NCBI GenBank assembly: GCA_012517255.1
Contig: JAAYVH010000165.1
Coordinates: forward strand, 1-33,955
Origin: Chthonomonadales bacterium
GTDB lineage: Bacteria > Armatimonadota > Chthonomonadetes > Chthonomonadales > CAJBBX01
Direction: 5' to 3'
DNA: 33,955 nt
The notes under the pieces were generated by a model that was not told where the DNA came from, made no database searches, and saw only the letters and a list, made by a program, of their open reading frames with translations. Position numbers and translations under genes: made by a program. The number at the start of each line of letters is the position of its first letter. The first letter of the stretch is position 1. Shown piece after piece: positions 24,351-33,189 of this stretch.

Positions 24351-25682
24351 TCAGCGATCCGCGGAGCCGCTGACCGTCACCGTCGCACGACGGTCCATAA
24401 TCCTGGCCGCCACGCGCATGACGTCGTCAAGCCTCACCTTCTCGACATCGGCGATGAAGGCATCGGCGCGACGCCAGTCGCCCTCCAGGAGCTCCGCTTC
24501 GGCCAGAGCCTGCGCGACATCCACGCCGCGCTCACGGCTGCGTCGCACGGAACCCACAACAAAGGCGCGCGCACGCTCCAGTTCGGCTTCGTCGGGCGGG
24601 TTCGAGAGCAGTTCGTCGAGCATGTCCCCCACCATGCGCGCCACCGGGGTCGCCCCAGAAGAGAGCCGGCGGGCATCATACTCGACATACGCGGCAAGCC
24701 AGCCTCCATAGCGCCACAGGTTCGCATCGGCGCCGATGATGTAGCCGATGCCGCTGCCGTCTCGAATGGATCGGAACATCCGCGAGGCTTTGCCGCCCCC
24801 TATGAGAGCCGCCAGGACCGCCGTGGCTGCGGCGTCGGGCTCGCCGCGCCCGCCGGTCTGCATCCCAACGATGACAGCCGCCGATCGTGTGTCGGTGCGA
24901 ACACTCGCGGACACCGCATCGCGTGCCTCGGGCCACGGGGGCGGCGTCGCACCGAGTCGCACGGCCCGCGCGTCCGGCTGACGATCATAGTCCACCGCGT
25001 AGTTGTCCATGGCCCGGACCGCCAGCGACGCGTCAAGGTCGCCAACGATGGCCACGACAGTGTTCTCAGGCACAAAGGCGGTTCGATAGAATCTCTGGAC
25101 CGCAGCGGGCATGGCGGCGCGCGACCGAGCATCGGGGGCGGACAGTCGGTTGCCGTAGCGATGGTTGCCGAACAGAAGCGACCGTGCCGCTGCGGCGCCG
25201 ACAGATGTCGGCGATGCAGCCTCCTCCTCCATCTCGGCAGCCACGGAATCGGACGCGCGGCGCAAGGTGTCGGCGTCGAAGACGGCGCCCTTGAGCGCTT
25301 GCATCAGGATGTACGCGGCATCATTGAATGCCGCCGGGGTCGTCACACACCGCACCATGATGCAGTCTGGGAGCGTCTCGACCGTGAGGTTGCCTCCCAC
25401 GCGATGAATCTCGCGTGCGACGCTTTCAGCCGAGAGGTTGCGATTGCCGCCGAACAAAGCGCGCGCCGTGACACGTTTGATCCATACATTGGTCAGAGCT
25501 TCTGCGCCCGACGTGTCCACGACGGCAACCAGAGAGACAAGGCCCGAGCCGGTCTCGGGACTGACGATGACCCGAACACCGGTCTGCGTGACATGCCGAA
25601 CGATGTCGTCGGCACCCGAGCGCACGCCGAGAGCCAGAAGAAGGCATGCGGCATACAGGACGTTTCGGCGCTGCCTGATCAT
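24351..25682 (-). CDS. M16-family peptidase-like protein without the zinc motif (partner subunit)
   Basis: This 443-residue protein has a signal peptide (MIRQRRNVLYAACLLLALG) and the two-domain M16 fold, with conserved pieces such as RFYRTAFVPENTVVAIVGDLD and FRSIRDGSGIGYIIGAD. Where active members have HxxEH, it reads NVWIKRVTARALFGG, so it cannot bind zinc there. In bacterial M16B enzymes one active and one inactive chain commonly form a heterodimer; the active partner is the gene just upstream. The ATG at 25682 overlaps that gene's stop (ATGA), and is preferred to a start 42 nt earlier. Confidence 0.85.
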   Translation of the reverse strand: MIRQRRNVLYAACLLLALGVRSGADDIVRHVTQTGVRVIVSPETGSGLVSLVAVVDTSGAEALTNVWIKRVTARALFGGNRNLSAESVAREIHRVGGNLTVETLPDCIMVRCVTTPAAFNDAAYILMQALKGAVFDADTLRRASDSVAAEMEEEAASPTSVGAAAARSLLFGNHRYGNRLSAPDARSRAAMPAAVQRFYRTAFVPENTVVAIVGDLDASLAVRAMDNYAVDYDRQPDARAVRLGATPPPWPEARDAVSASVRTDTRSAAVIVGMQTGGRGEPDAAATAVLAALIGGGKASRMFRSIRDGSGIGYIIGADANLWRYGGWLAAYVEYDARRLSSGATPVARMVGDMLDELLSNPPDEAELERARAFVVGSVRRSRERGVDVAQALAEAELLEGDWRRADAFIADVEKVRLDDVMRVAARIMDRRATVTVSGSADR

Positions 25683-26989
25683 GGCGGAGGCGGTTCGCCC
25701 GAACGATCGCGACCGGCCGTACACCGCGTCACGAAAGCCTGAACGTCCGATCGGGTGAGGCTCATGAGCCGCTTCGGGAGGTCCAACGCCGCCTGAGCGT
25801 CACCCAGCATCCACCACACGCCGATCTCCCGAGCGAGCCCTTGCACGGTTTCGATGCGGTACAGTCTGCGGCCCAATAGCCTGCGTCGCGCGGCCTCAAC
25901 TTCTGCGGCGGACGGACCGTCGCGAACCAGCCGTCGCGTCACAGCATCTACGGCGGAGGCCATTGCCTTGATACCAGTCTCCGGGAGTTCGCTCCACACG
26001 TACATCATCGCACCGCGCTGAAGCCCCACAGCATCGCCCTGGACGGACCCGGCTCCGGGTGACCGTGCAATGGCGTCACGCACGATCTCGGAGGCTAGCT
26101 CGGCGAGGATGGCGTCGTTCGGTCCGCCTTCGGACCGCGCAGTCGCCTGAGGCTTCGCAACGCCCCATGCCCAGAGGGCAAGCGGCGATCTGGAAGCGCG
26201 CTGCTTCAGCAGCACAGGACCGCTCGAGCGTCGCGGGTCGGCTCCGTTCTCTTGCTCGGATTGATCTCGCTCTGGAGGCGTTGCAAGGCCTGCGTTGCCG
26301 AAGACACGCGCTATGCTTCTGTGCACAGCCTCCTCATCCACGTCACCCACCACAATCACCGCCATCCGGTCGGTCCGGTAGAGCCGTCGGTAGAAAGCAT
26401 GTATGCTCTCGCGCATGATGGCGCCGATGTCGGCCGATCGGCCCAACACAGGCCGCCCGTAGGCATGATCCCCCCAGGCAATCTGGAACGCCGCGTCGGC
26501 GAGAGTCTGATGGATATCGTCGTCAGACCGCGCCAGCTCATCGAGAATGACGCGCCTCTCCAGCTCGACCTGATCCTCCGCCAGAACCGACCCGAAGAGA
26601 GCATCATGCATCACGTCCAGAGCGTCGCTGACGCGTTCCGACGGAACAACGGCGAACAGGTGCGCGGCGTCGCGGATCGTGCCTGCATTGAGCATGCCGC
26701 CCATGCGTTCGATCTCGGCGTCTATCTCGCCGGGCTTTCGGCGCGAGGTGCCCTTGAACAGCAGATGCTCGAGGAAGTGCGCGGCGCCATACTCGTCTGC
26801 GCGCTCATGCGCGGATCCGGCACGTACCCATATGTCAACGGCCGCAAGACCTCGAGCCGGCCGGGCGCAGACGATGGCGGTGAGTCCGTCGGGCAGCTCG
26901 CGCCGTACAAGGGAGAGATCGCCGCCAGAGGACGGCAAGAGTAGCGCAAGCAGGGCATACGCGATGTACGTCAGACCTCCCGCAGGCAT
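25679..26989 (-). CDS. M16-family zinc metallopeptidase (catalytic subunit)
   Basis: This 436-residue peptidase of the pitrilysin/processing-peptidase type has a hydrophobic N-terminal segment (ALLALLLPS) suggesting export. The inverted zinc motif H71-F-L-E74-H75 is intact, followed by LLFKGT. E151 in VILDEL sits 76 residues later, as expected for the third ligand. The second domain carries the inactive-half features typical of M16. It lies 3 nt after the LptD-like gene and overlaps its inactive partner by 4 nt. Expected substrates are peptides or unfolded proteins in the periplasm; the link with outer-membrane biogenesis is inferred from the operon. Confidence 0.92.
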   Translation of the reverse strand: MPAGGLTYIAYALLALLLPSSGGDLSLVRRELPDGLTAIVCARPARGLAAVDIWVRAGSAHERADEYGAAHFLEHLLFKGTSRRKPGEIDAEIERMGGMLNAGTIRDAAHLFAVVPSERVSDALDVMHDALFGSVLAEDQVELERRVILDELARSDDDIHQTLADAAFQIAWGDHAYGRPVLGRSADIGAIMRESIHAFYRRLYRTDRMAVIVVGDVDEEAVHRSIARVFGNAGLATPPERDQSEQENGADPRRSSGPVLLKQRASRSPLALWAWGVAKPQATARSEGGPNDAILAELASEIVRDAIARSPGAGSVQGDAVGLQRGAMMYVWSELPETGIKAMASAVDAVTRRLVRDGPSAAEVEAARRRLLGRRLYRIETVQGLAREIGVWWMLGDAQAALDLPKRLMSLTRSDVQAFVTRCTAGRDRSGEPPPP

Positions 26990-26992
26990 CGC

Positions 26993-29320
26993 CTAGAAGT
27001 CTCCTCCGACGCTCGTGTCCAATGCCTGCCCGTACAGGCCGGTGCCGAACTGCTGGAACATGGGGAACGCCTTGACCCGGAGCTGAAACATGATCTGTCT
27101 GTCGGCACGCCAGCCGTACGGGTTGTCTATGAACGTGAGCGATGCCTCGAGGCAATGCATATCGTGGATGATCTGAATATTGCAGCTCTCGAACCGGTTC
27201 AGATAGCCGTTGTACTGCGTCAGGATGATGGCCCGCCACGCGGGCAGGACAGGCGCGCTGACATAGGCGTTGATCTGCCCGAACCTGTGCCTGCGCGGAT
27301 CATAGCGCGATACCAGGTCGAGCGCGAAGTCGTTGCGGCCTCTGATTCGCAGGTCGTTGGTCACCGATGAGAACTGGCCGTTGTTGGGATTGAACGAAAG
27401 CAGAGTTCGCATGCGCAGTGCATCCGACGGACGCACCAACAGGTTCGCCGACACCGTCTGCCATGGCTCGCTGCTGCCCCCAAAGGACACTCCGGACAGA
27501 TCATAGCCGAAACGCGCGCTCACCTGGAATCGCGGATCATCGAACCATCCCACGTCGCCGGTGATCGAATGGTACTTGCCCTGTCGGTCGAATCGGAACG
27601 GCGAGCCGCCGTGCGGCTGCTGGTAGGTGTAGCGGAGGTTCAGCCCGGACTTGCCGCCCCATCGCTGCATGAACGACGTGTTGCTTCGCAGGATGTACTG
27701 GGCCGCGCCTTCGCCATAGAGGTACTGCAGGAAGCCGGCGCCCACATTCAGCTCCGAGCCGCCGCCGATCGGCACGCGCATGGAGGTCAGGTCGAACCCG
27801 GCAGCGACGCGCTCGGTCGAGGTTGCCAGCGCTCCAGCATAGCCACCCTCCGAGTAGCGGCCAGCGCCGACACTCAGAGTCAAAGGCAGGCGGCTCAGCG
27901 CGCCTTCCGTGAAACGGAAGTGCGATAGGCTGATCTCGGGCAGGCGCTCCACCCCGCCGAAGTACGACTGTCCTGTGCTCCTGCCGACCGGTACATTGCG
28001 GTTCGCGGCAAGCTGCAGCGAGTAGTTCGAGGCGCGATAGTCGCCCTGAAGGCGAGCCGTCATCCTCTCGGTCACCTGAGCCTGTGCGGCTGAGGCGCCC
28101 GACTCATAGCGCGAGTAGTCGGTGTCCAGCGCGAGGCTTCCCCGCATGCCAAGCGCGATCTGCTGCCTGAACCCTGCGGTTTCCGAGCTGGAGCTGTAGG
28201 CGCCGGACCGATTGGTGCGTCGCGCATAGTTGACGCCGGTCTGAGATGCTGAGCCTCTCAGGCCATAGGAAAGCCGCCATCCGGAATCGCTGGTGTCTGG
28301 CAAGCCGCGATAGTCGTTCTGGCGGGTGTCGTAGCCGAGCTCGAGCTGCTGACCTCCGCCAAGCAGGAAGCTGCTCTGGAGCCGACCCGACACGTTGGTT
28401 CCCTGACCCCCTGCCGGTATGCCGTAGAGCGTTGCCTCGCCTCGCATGACAGGAGTGCTCCAGGATTGCTCGAGCCCGAGGCCGATCCCCTTGCGCTCCA
28501 TCAAGTCCACGCGGTACATCCCCGGCGCCTGCCGATTGAGGAGGTAGTTGAAACCCGTCTTGACGAACCACCCTTCCTCGATAGACCGTCCGACATAGGG
28601 CTGGTAGCCTCCTCGCGGCAGCCTTCGGCCCAGCGGCACCACGACCGTGGGCAGCGTGAAGAGCCGTCGCCCCCTGTACGCGACCGCGGCGCGCCGGAGC
28701 GTGAGCCGCGAGCCTGGTTCCACCTCGATGGCGCCTGCCATGATCTCGTAATGAGGGCGCGGCCGTTCACACGTTGTCATGCCTGAATCGCTGCCAACGA
28801 TCGGCTCGTTCTCGCGCCCTGCCACCGAACCGCCGGATAGGTACACCGGCGCCGTCGTGTAGCCCTGCAGGAACTCCGGGGTCAGCGCGGTCCTCAGGTT
28901 CTCGATGCGGTACTCTCTGGTCTTCGGATAGAAACGGATGGAGTCGCCGAGCAGAGTCTGGCCTCTGTACGTGAGGCTGGGTTGAGCCGTGAACAGAAGG
29001 ACGTCCTCCATGTCACCCTCGAGCCGACCACCCGCGACGGCATACTCGCCGTACGTCAGCTTCACGTCTGAAGCGCGGACCCGCGTGCCTTCGATGTCCG
29101 CCTCTTCGAACACGAGATGAATGAGATCGGGCCTGCCCGGCTCGAGCGCACCGCTCTGCCCCTCGCCCTGCAAGCCGGGCGAAACCGCACCGGAGGGATC
29201 GCGACCAGTCCGATGGTACGCCTGCGTCACTGCCGCATGGATCCCGAGCGATACGGCGCGTGCCGCTTCGCCCTCGGTGACTCCGGCAACGAGCGCGAAC
29301 GCGACGAGCGCTGCCGTCAC
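26993..29320 (-). CDS. lptD: LptD/OstA-like outer-membrane LPS assembly protein
   Basis: This 775-residue outer-membrane beta-barrel protein has a signal peptide (VTAALVAFALVAGVTEGEAA). An OstA-type periplasmic domain follows (VKLTYGEYAVAGGRLEGD, GDSIRFYPKTREYRIENLRT), then the LptD junction SGMTTCERPRPHYEIMAG and VVVPLG. A long run of alternating amphipathic strands comes next, and a C-terminal cysteine pair (FESCNIQIIHDMHCLEASL) is typical of the family. GTG at 29320 is chosen because GGAGGA is 4 nt upstream and the GTGA overlaps the lptF stop; an ATG at 29551 would lie deep inside lptF. It inserts lipopolysaccharide into the outer membrane with LptE-type partners, not seen here. Confidence 0.85.
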   Translation of the reverse strand: MTAALVAFALVAGVTEGEAARAVSLGIHAAVTQAYHRTGRDPSGAVSPGLQGEGQSGALEPGRPDLIHLVFEEADIEGTRVRASDVKLTYGEYAVAGGRLEGDMEDVLLFTAQPSLTYRGQTLLGDSIRFYPKTREYRIENLRTALTPEFLQGYTTAPVYLSGGSVAGRENEPIVGSDSGMTTCERPRPHYEIMAGAIEVEPGSRLTLRRAAVAYRGRRLFTLPTVVVPLGRRLPRGGYQPYVGRSIEEGWFVKTGFNYLLNRQAPGMYRVDLMERKGIGLGLEQSWSTPVMRGEATLYGIPAGGQGTNVSGRLQSSFLLGGGQQLELGYDTRQNDYRGLPDTSDSGWRLSYGLRGSASQTGVNYARRTNRSGAYSSSSETAGFRQQIALGMRGSLALDTDYSRYESGASAAQAQVTERMTARLQGDYRASNYSLQLAANRNVPVGRSTGQSYFGGVERLPEISLSHFRFTEGALSRLPLTLSVGAGRYSEGGYAGALATSTERVAAGFDLTSMRVPIGGGSELNVGAGFLQYLYGEGAAQYILRSNTSFMQRWGGKSGLNLRYTYQQPHGGSPFRFDRQGKYHSITGDVGWFDDPRFQVSARFGYDLSGVSFGGSSEPWQTVSANLLVRPSDALRMRTLLSFNPNNGQFSSVTNDLRIRGRNDFALDLVSRYDPRRHRFGQINAYVSAPVLPAWRAIILTQYNGYLNRFESCNIQIIHDMHCLEASLTFIDNPYGWRADRQIMFQLRVKAFPMFQQFGTGLYGQALDTSVGGDF

Positions 29321-30423
29321 TCGCTCCTCCAGAGGAACCAGAGGCCGACGGCTGTGAACACCACGTTCTGCCCCCAGCCCGCCAACGCGGGCGGGAACGC
29401 ATCGGGATAGCGCGATCCGATGATCTTGGCGGCCAGCAGCGTGTTCCAGTAGACAAAGACCAGAATGATGGATAGCAGCACGCCCATGAACCCGCCCGCC
29501 TTCGCGAACCGCATGGCGAGCGGCGGGCACACTATGGCGAACACGAGGCACGAGAGAGGCACCGAAAGCTTGAAGTGGAGATCCAGCACGTCCTGCGGGT
29601 TCACGTACCCTGCGCGCCGCTGAATGGCCACCCGGCCTGCGAGATCGCGGAAACTGACGGTTGCCGATGCCGAATAGAGCGGCAGCTGCAGGTAGATCAT
29701 GTTGAACATCTGCTCAGGGAGGCGAAAGTCGAGGGTCACTTTCTCGGCCCGGTTGAACAGCTCGCGATCACCCCGGTCTTCGTAAGCGTGCACGCGGGCA
29801 TCGTGCAGGGTCCAGCGCCCATCGTTGTAGTCGGCGGTGGCGGCGTGGATTACGGTGGGAAGCGGATTGTCGGGCATCCGAACCAGGAACGTCACATCGT
29901 AGAACGTGGACCGGTCCTTGTCGGACTGCATGCGCCCGACGTAGACGGTGTAACGACGATCCGCCGACTGAACCACCTGCCCTTCTTTGGGCGCCAGAAA
30001 TCGGATCTGGCGCGACAGCTCCGCCATGGTGCGCTCGTACTGAGCATTCGCCCACGGCACCACCTTCTCGCCGAACGCGAAGGCTGCCGCGCTCAAAGCG
30101 ACGCCGACAACGAAGGCGGTGCGGAAGCTCCGCCGGAGGCTGATGCCGGCAGCGCGAAAGACCGTAAGCTCGGAGTCCCGACACAGTCGGCTGATCGCCA
30201 GCGATATGGCAATCGCCGTTGCCACCGGCATCGTCAGCCCGACCAGATACGGCATGAAGTAGAGGGCGATCTTGACGATCCCGATCGCCGGAATGCTGTA
30301 GGAAAGGAACGTGTCGGCGTTGTTGTACAGCACCGTCCCCGTGAGCATGAGGACGACGGCAGCCTGACCGATGAGAAAGGGCACCACCATCTCGCGGGCC
30401 AGATAACGGTCCAGCAGCTTCAT
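29317..30423 (-). CDS. LptF/LptG-type LPS export permease (YjgP/YjgQ family)
   Basis: This 368-residue inner-membrane permease starts MKLLDRYLAREMVVPFLIG. It has three N-terminal helices, with MPVATAIAISLAISRLCRDSE in the conserved coupling region, FRAAGIS, and a periplasmic beta-jellyroll (about 130-260). Three C-terminal helices follow (LSVPLSCLVFAIVCPPLAM). Normally two such permeases, LptF and LptG, act together with LptB; only one is encoded here. The ATG at 30423 is chosen over the ATG at 30432 because the latter lies inside a -10 box, and 30423 falls where transcription should begin. The LptD-like gene overlaps its end. Confidence 0.9.
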   Translation of the reverse strand: MKLLDRYLAREMVVPFLIGQAAVVLMLTGTVLYNNADTFLSYSIPAIGIVKIALYFMPYLVGLTMPVATAIAISLAISRLCRDSELTVFRAAGISLRRSFRTAFVVGVALSAAAFAFGEKVVPWANAQYERTMAELSRQIRFLAPKEGQVVQSADRRYTVYVGRMQSDKDRSTFYDVTFLVRMPDNPLPTVIHAATADYNDGRWTLHDARVHAYEDRGDRELFNRAEKVTLDFRLPEQMFNMIYLQLPLYSASATVSFRDLAGRVAIQRRAGYVNPQDVLDLHFKLSVPLSCLVFAIVCPPLAMRFAKAGGFMGVLLSIILVFVYWNTLLAAKIIGSRYPDAFPPALAGWGQNVVFTAVGLWFLWRSE

Positions 30424-30430
30424 GGCCCGC

Positions 30431-30460
30431 ATGATACGTGCATGCCGCCCATCGCGTCAA
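30431..30460 (-). promoter_or_regulatory. Promoter abutting the lptF/G start (leaderless transcript likely)
   Basis: On the minus strand TTGACG (30460-30455) and TATCAT (30436-30431) are 18 nt apart. The ATG at 30423 is 7 nt past the -10 box, so its A would be about the first transcribed base. No Shine-Dalgarno sequence is present. The -35 box lies in the loop of the inverted repeat at 30439-30471. Confidence 0.5.
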
Positions 30461-30471
30461 GGCGGCATGCA
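30439..30471. repeat. Perfect 11-bp inverted repeat between the oxidoreductase and lptF/G genes
   Basis: TGCATGCCGCC (30439-30449), an 11-nt loop and GGCGGCATGCA (30461-30471) would form a stable GC-rich hairpin on either strand. It lies 18 nt past the stop of the upstream oxidoreductase gene, as a terminator would. It has no T-run, so it may be a weak or factor-assisted terminator, or a regulator site over the promoter that overlaps it. Confidence 0.75.
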
Positions 30472-30489
30472 ACCCGCCGCCGACCCTGA

Positions 30490-31473
30490 CTATGCCAGCC
30501 GCACCGCTTGCCCGGTCTCGATGCTCCGGTAGGCTGCCTCGCCGATGGCGATCTGAGGCACCAGTTGCTCGGCGCGCACCTCGAGCTCCTCGCGGCCAGC
30601 GAGATAGGCCGCTATGTTGGCATAGTACGCGCCCCAGTTGGACGGAGCAAGGGGGATTTCCGTCTCCTTCGGGGCGCCCTCCCACAGCTTGCGCACGCGG
30701 GCGGGTGTCTCGAAGCCGTCTACCTGCAGGGCGCCGTACTCGCCGATGGCATACCAGCGGGGCATCGGGATCATGTTCAGATAGCCGATCACCGTGGTAG
30801 CCGTGAAGCCGCTGTCGAAGGTGATCGTACAGTTGATGTAGTCCTCGACGCTGCTGCGGTCGTCGAAACGATAGTGACAGAAGGCATAGACCGAGACGGG
30901 CTTCGCGCCGGCCAGCAACAAGATCTGATCCACCGTGTGCGCGCCCCAATCGAACATCCACCCGCCCATGGCCGCGCGGTCGCGTCGCCATCCGCCGGGC
31001 TTGCCCCAATCGGTCACGCAGGACTGGAGGTGGAACAGCCGTCCGAGCTGGAACTCGGCCAGAACCTGGCGCACCGTGAGGAAATCGCCATCCCAGCGCC
31101 GGTTGTGAAACACCGACAGGAGCACTCCCGCCCGGTCGCGCGCTGCGATCATCTGCTCGGCCTCGGCTACCGAGAGACACATGGCCTTGTCGGTAATCGT
31201 ATGCTTGCCGGCATTCATCCCGCGGATCGCCAGCTCGGCATGGGTATTGTGCGGCGTGACGATCACCACGCCGTCCACATCGGGATCGGCCAGCACGTCA
31301 TCGTAGTTTGAGTAGGGCTTGATCGCAGGATGCTCGCCAAGGGCCTTCTGCAGACGCTCTGGCGCCACATCGCAGACTCCTCGCAACTCCAGGCCTTCCG
31401 TGGCTTCGATGAACCGCGCATGATGCCATCCCATGCCGTAACCGACAACAACCCATCGTGTTACCGCCGTCAT
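30490..31473 (-). CDS. Gfo/Idh/MocA family oxidoreductase
   Basis: This 327-residue NAD(P)-dependent dehydrogenase has a Rossmann start (RWVVVGYGMGWHHARFIEA), then VVIVTPHNTHAELAIRGMNA. It has TDKAMC, where most members have EKP (the catalytic lysine is kept), and GGWMFDWGAHTVDQILLL with the Asp/His active-site pair. Family members oxidise or isomerise sugars, inositols and similar polyols; the substrate cannot be read. GGAGG lies 8 nt before the ATG, which overlaps the stop of the preceding gene. It is the last gene of the larE-larB operon. Confidence 0.9.
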   Translation of the reverse strand: MTAVTRWVVVGYGMGWHHARFIEATEGLELRGVCDVAPERLQKALGEHPAIKPYSNYDDVLADPDVDGVVIVTPHNTHAELAIRGMNAGKHTITDKAMCLSVAEAEQMIAARDRAGVLLSVFHNRRWDGDFLTVRQVLAEFQLGRLFHLQSCVTDWGKPGGWRRDRAAMGGWMFDWGAHTVDQILLLAGAKPVSVYAFCHYRFDDRSSVEDYINCTITFDSGFTATTVIGYLNMIPMPRWYAIGEYGALQVDGFETPARVRKLWEGAPKETEIPLAPSNWGAYYANIAAYLAGREELEVRAEQLVPQIAIGEAAYRSIETGQAVRLA

Positions 31474-32408
31474 TCGGCGTTACCTCCATCCGTCGTGTTA
31501 GTCCTGGGCGCATTGCCCCTGCCCGACTGGCGGGCATGACTCTGCGCCACATCACGGTCACGGAGCGGCGCGGTGAGCACTGCCACCCGCTCTACGATCT
31601 CGTCTTCATCGGTGCGATCGGCAACCGGCACGCACGGCAGAGACAGCGCTGCGCGGTCGGTCTGCCTGAACTTCTTGCGGAACTTCTCCGCGCGAACGGC
31701 GCTGCTTTCGGCATGCCACACCACGCGGATGCCAACTGATGCCGCGAGCTTCATGACACTGGTCACGCTCTGCGGGGAGGCCGCCATCAGGTGCAGGTCC
31801 CTTCGGTGCGTCTTATCGCGGAACGCGCGCAATGCCGCGCGAAGACGTTCGGTGTTACCTGGGGACGTTGCGGCAAGGCAGTGAAACTCCGCTCCACGGG
31901 CCTGAAGCTGCATGAGGTCGTCCCATGTGAAGGTCGCGTCGCCGATTCTGGCCGGATCAACGAACACCGCCAGCGGGACTCCGGCAGTAGCGACGAGCGC
32001 CTGCGTCTCTGCCACCGGCAGCTTGCCGCCAGCCTCGACCGCGAACGCAACACACCGCTCGGGCAGTCTGCCCTGATCCGACAGGGCGCCCGTTATCTGC
32101 GAGACCGACACAATGTCGTAGCCCCGAGCGCGCAGGGCGACAGCATGGGGGCGAATCGCCTCGATTCCGGTCTTGTCTCCCTTATAGAGCAGGACAGGCG
32201 TCGTGAAGTCCTCGACCAACCGGCGCAACACCGCGGCCTCGGGCAAGGCACGCTTCTTCGCGCAGAGGTCGCATTTCCGGCTGTTGATGTACTGCACGCC
32301 TGTCCAGATGGCTGCCACCACACCGGCAGCCAGTACTACGCTGTAGGCGATGGCCTTGCCGCGGCTAAGCGATGCCGGCGGCCGGGCCGGAGTGGGATCG
32401 TGCTCCAT
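31470..32408 (-). CDS. Membrane-anchored polysaccharide deacetylase-like protein without catalytic residues
   Basis: This 312-residue protein has one membrane helix at about 17-38, then a CxxC pair (C46, C49). The rest resembles the NodB/polysaccharide deacetylase fold in order: TTPVLLYKG, LRARGYDIVSVSQITGAL, LPERCVAFAVEAGGK, GVPLAVFVDPARIGDATFTW, DDLMQLQARGAEFHCLAATS. The metal-binding Asp-Asp-Gly of active enzymes is replaced by VEAG, and the HxxxH motif by FHCLAAT, so it is probably inactive or has a changed role. The resemblance is by pattern and the call is moderate. Start ATG 32408 has a G-rich stretch 8 nt upstream; ATG 32462 is an alternative deeper inside larB. It overlaps both neighbours. 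Confidence 0.55.
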   Translation of the reverse strand: MEHDPTPARPPASLSRGKAIAYSVVLAAGVVAAIWTGVQYINSRKCDLCAKKRALPEAAVLRRLVEDFTTPVLLYKGDKTGIEAIRPHAVALRARGYDIVSVSQITGALSDQGRLPERCVAFAVEAGGKLPVAETQALVATAGVPLAVFVDPARIGDATFTWDDLMQLQARGAEFHCLAATSPGNTERLRAALRAFRDKTHRRDLHLMAASPQSVTSVMKLAASVGIRVVWHAESSAVRAEKFRKKFRQTDRAALSLPCVPVADRTDEDEIVERVAVLTAPLRDRDVAQSHARQSGRGNAPRTNTTDGGNAE

Positions 32409-33189
32409 GGTCTCGTCCCCCCGTATTGACTGCGTGCGCGAAACATCCGGCGCCGAATCCATTGTCGATGTTCATGACCGCCACGCCGGTAGCGCAGGAG
32501 TTCAGCATGGTGAGCAGCGCAGACAGGCCCTGGAAGTTCGCACCGTAGCCCACGCTGGTCGGCACCGCCACGACGGGCCGACCGACGAGCCCGCCGACTA
32601 CCGACGCCAGAGCCCCCTCCATGCCAGCAACGACGATGATGACATTCGCCGCGAAGAGACGGTCCCGCTGGTCGAGTAGCCGGTGCAGCCCTGCCACTCC
32701 CACGTCGTATAGGCGCTCAACGGGAGATCCCAGCTCGCTCGCCGTCACCGCAGCCTCTTCCGCCACCGGCTGATCAGCGGTGCCCGCAGATACCACCAGC
32801 ACCGTGCCGACGGTTGGCGGGTTATGTTCCCGGTCGTCCTCGGTCTGGCCCGCCATTTGAGGGACCACCACGATCCTGGCGGCTTCGTGATAGACGGCAT
32901 GGGGAAAAGCGGCTTGCATGGCCTCGGCTACATTCCCGTCGGCGCGTGTCGCCATAACCTTGGCGCCGGTCCGAGCGAGCCGCTCAGCTATCTGCACCAC
33001 CTGCGAGACTGTCTTGCCCGGGCAGTAGATCACCTCGGGGAAACCGGTCCGCAACGCGCGATGATGATCCACGCGCGCAAAGCCGAGATCCTCGTAGGGC
33101 ATGGATCGAAGGCGCTGCAGAGCCTCATCCACCGACGCCGCGCCGTCTCGAACCTGTTCCAGGAGCCTCCGCAGCTGCTCAGGCTGCAC
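32365..33189 (-). CDS. larB: Nickel-pincer nucleotide cofactor biosynthesis protein LarB
   Basis: This 274-residue enzyme carboxylates and hydrolyses nicotinic acid adenine dinucleotide, the first step to the nickel-pincer nucleotide of lactate racemase. The C-terminal half is the AIR-carboxylase-like domain (VLVVSAGTADQPVAEEAAVTA, LYDVGVAGLHRLL, VIIVVAGMEGALASVVGGL, VVAVPTSVGYGANFQGL and NIDNGFGAG). The N-terminal part has DHHRALRTGFPEVIYCPGKT, also conserved. About 25 residues follow the usual end, where the frame runs over the next gene. The start is GTG with GGAGG 6 nt upstream and overlaps larE by 11 nt. Confidence 0.92.
   Translation of the reverse strand: MQPEQLRRLLEQVRDGAASVDEALQRLRSMPYEDLGFARVDHHRALRTGFPEVIYCPGKTVSQVVQIAERLARTGAKVMATRADGNVAEAMQAAFPHAVYHEAARIVVVPQMAGQTEDDREHNPPTVGTVLVVSAGTADQPVAEEAAVTASELGSPVERLYDVGVAGLHRLLDQRDRLFAANVIIVVAGMEGALASVVGGLVGRPVVAVPTSVGYGANFQGLSALLTMLNSCATGVAVMNIDNGFGAGCFAHAVNTGGRDHGARSHSGPAAGIA

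Noticed and set aside
24348-24353. Abutting stop codons TGATCA of convergent genes as a regulatory site
   Set aside because: Simply dense packing; no hairpin or further symmetry.
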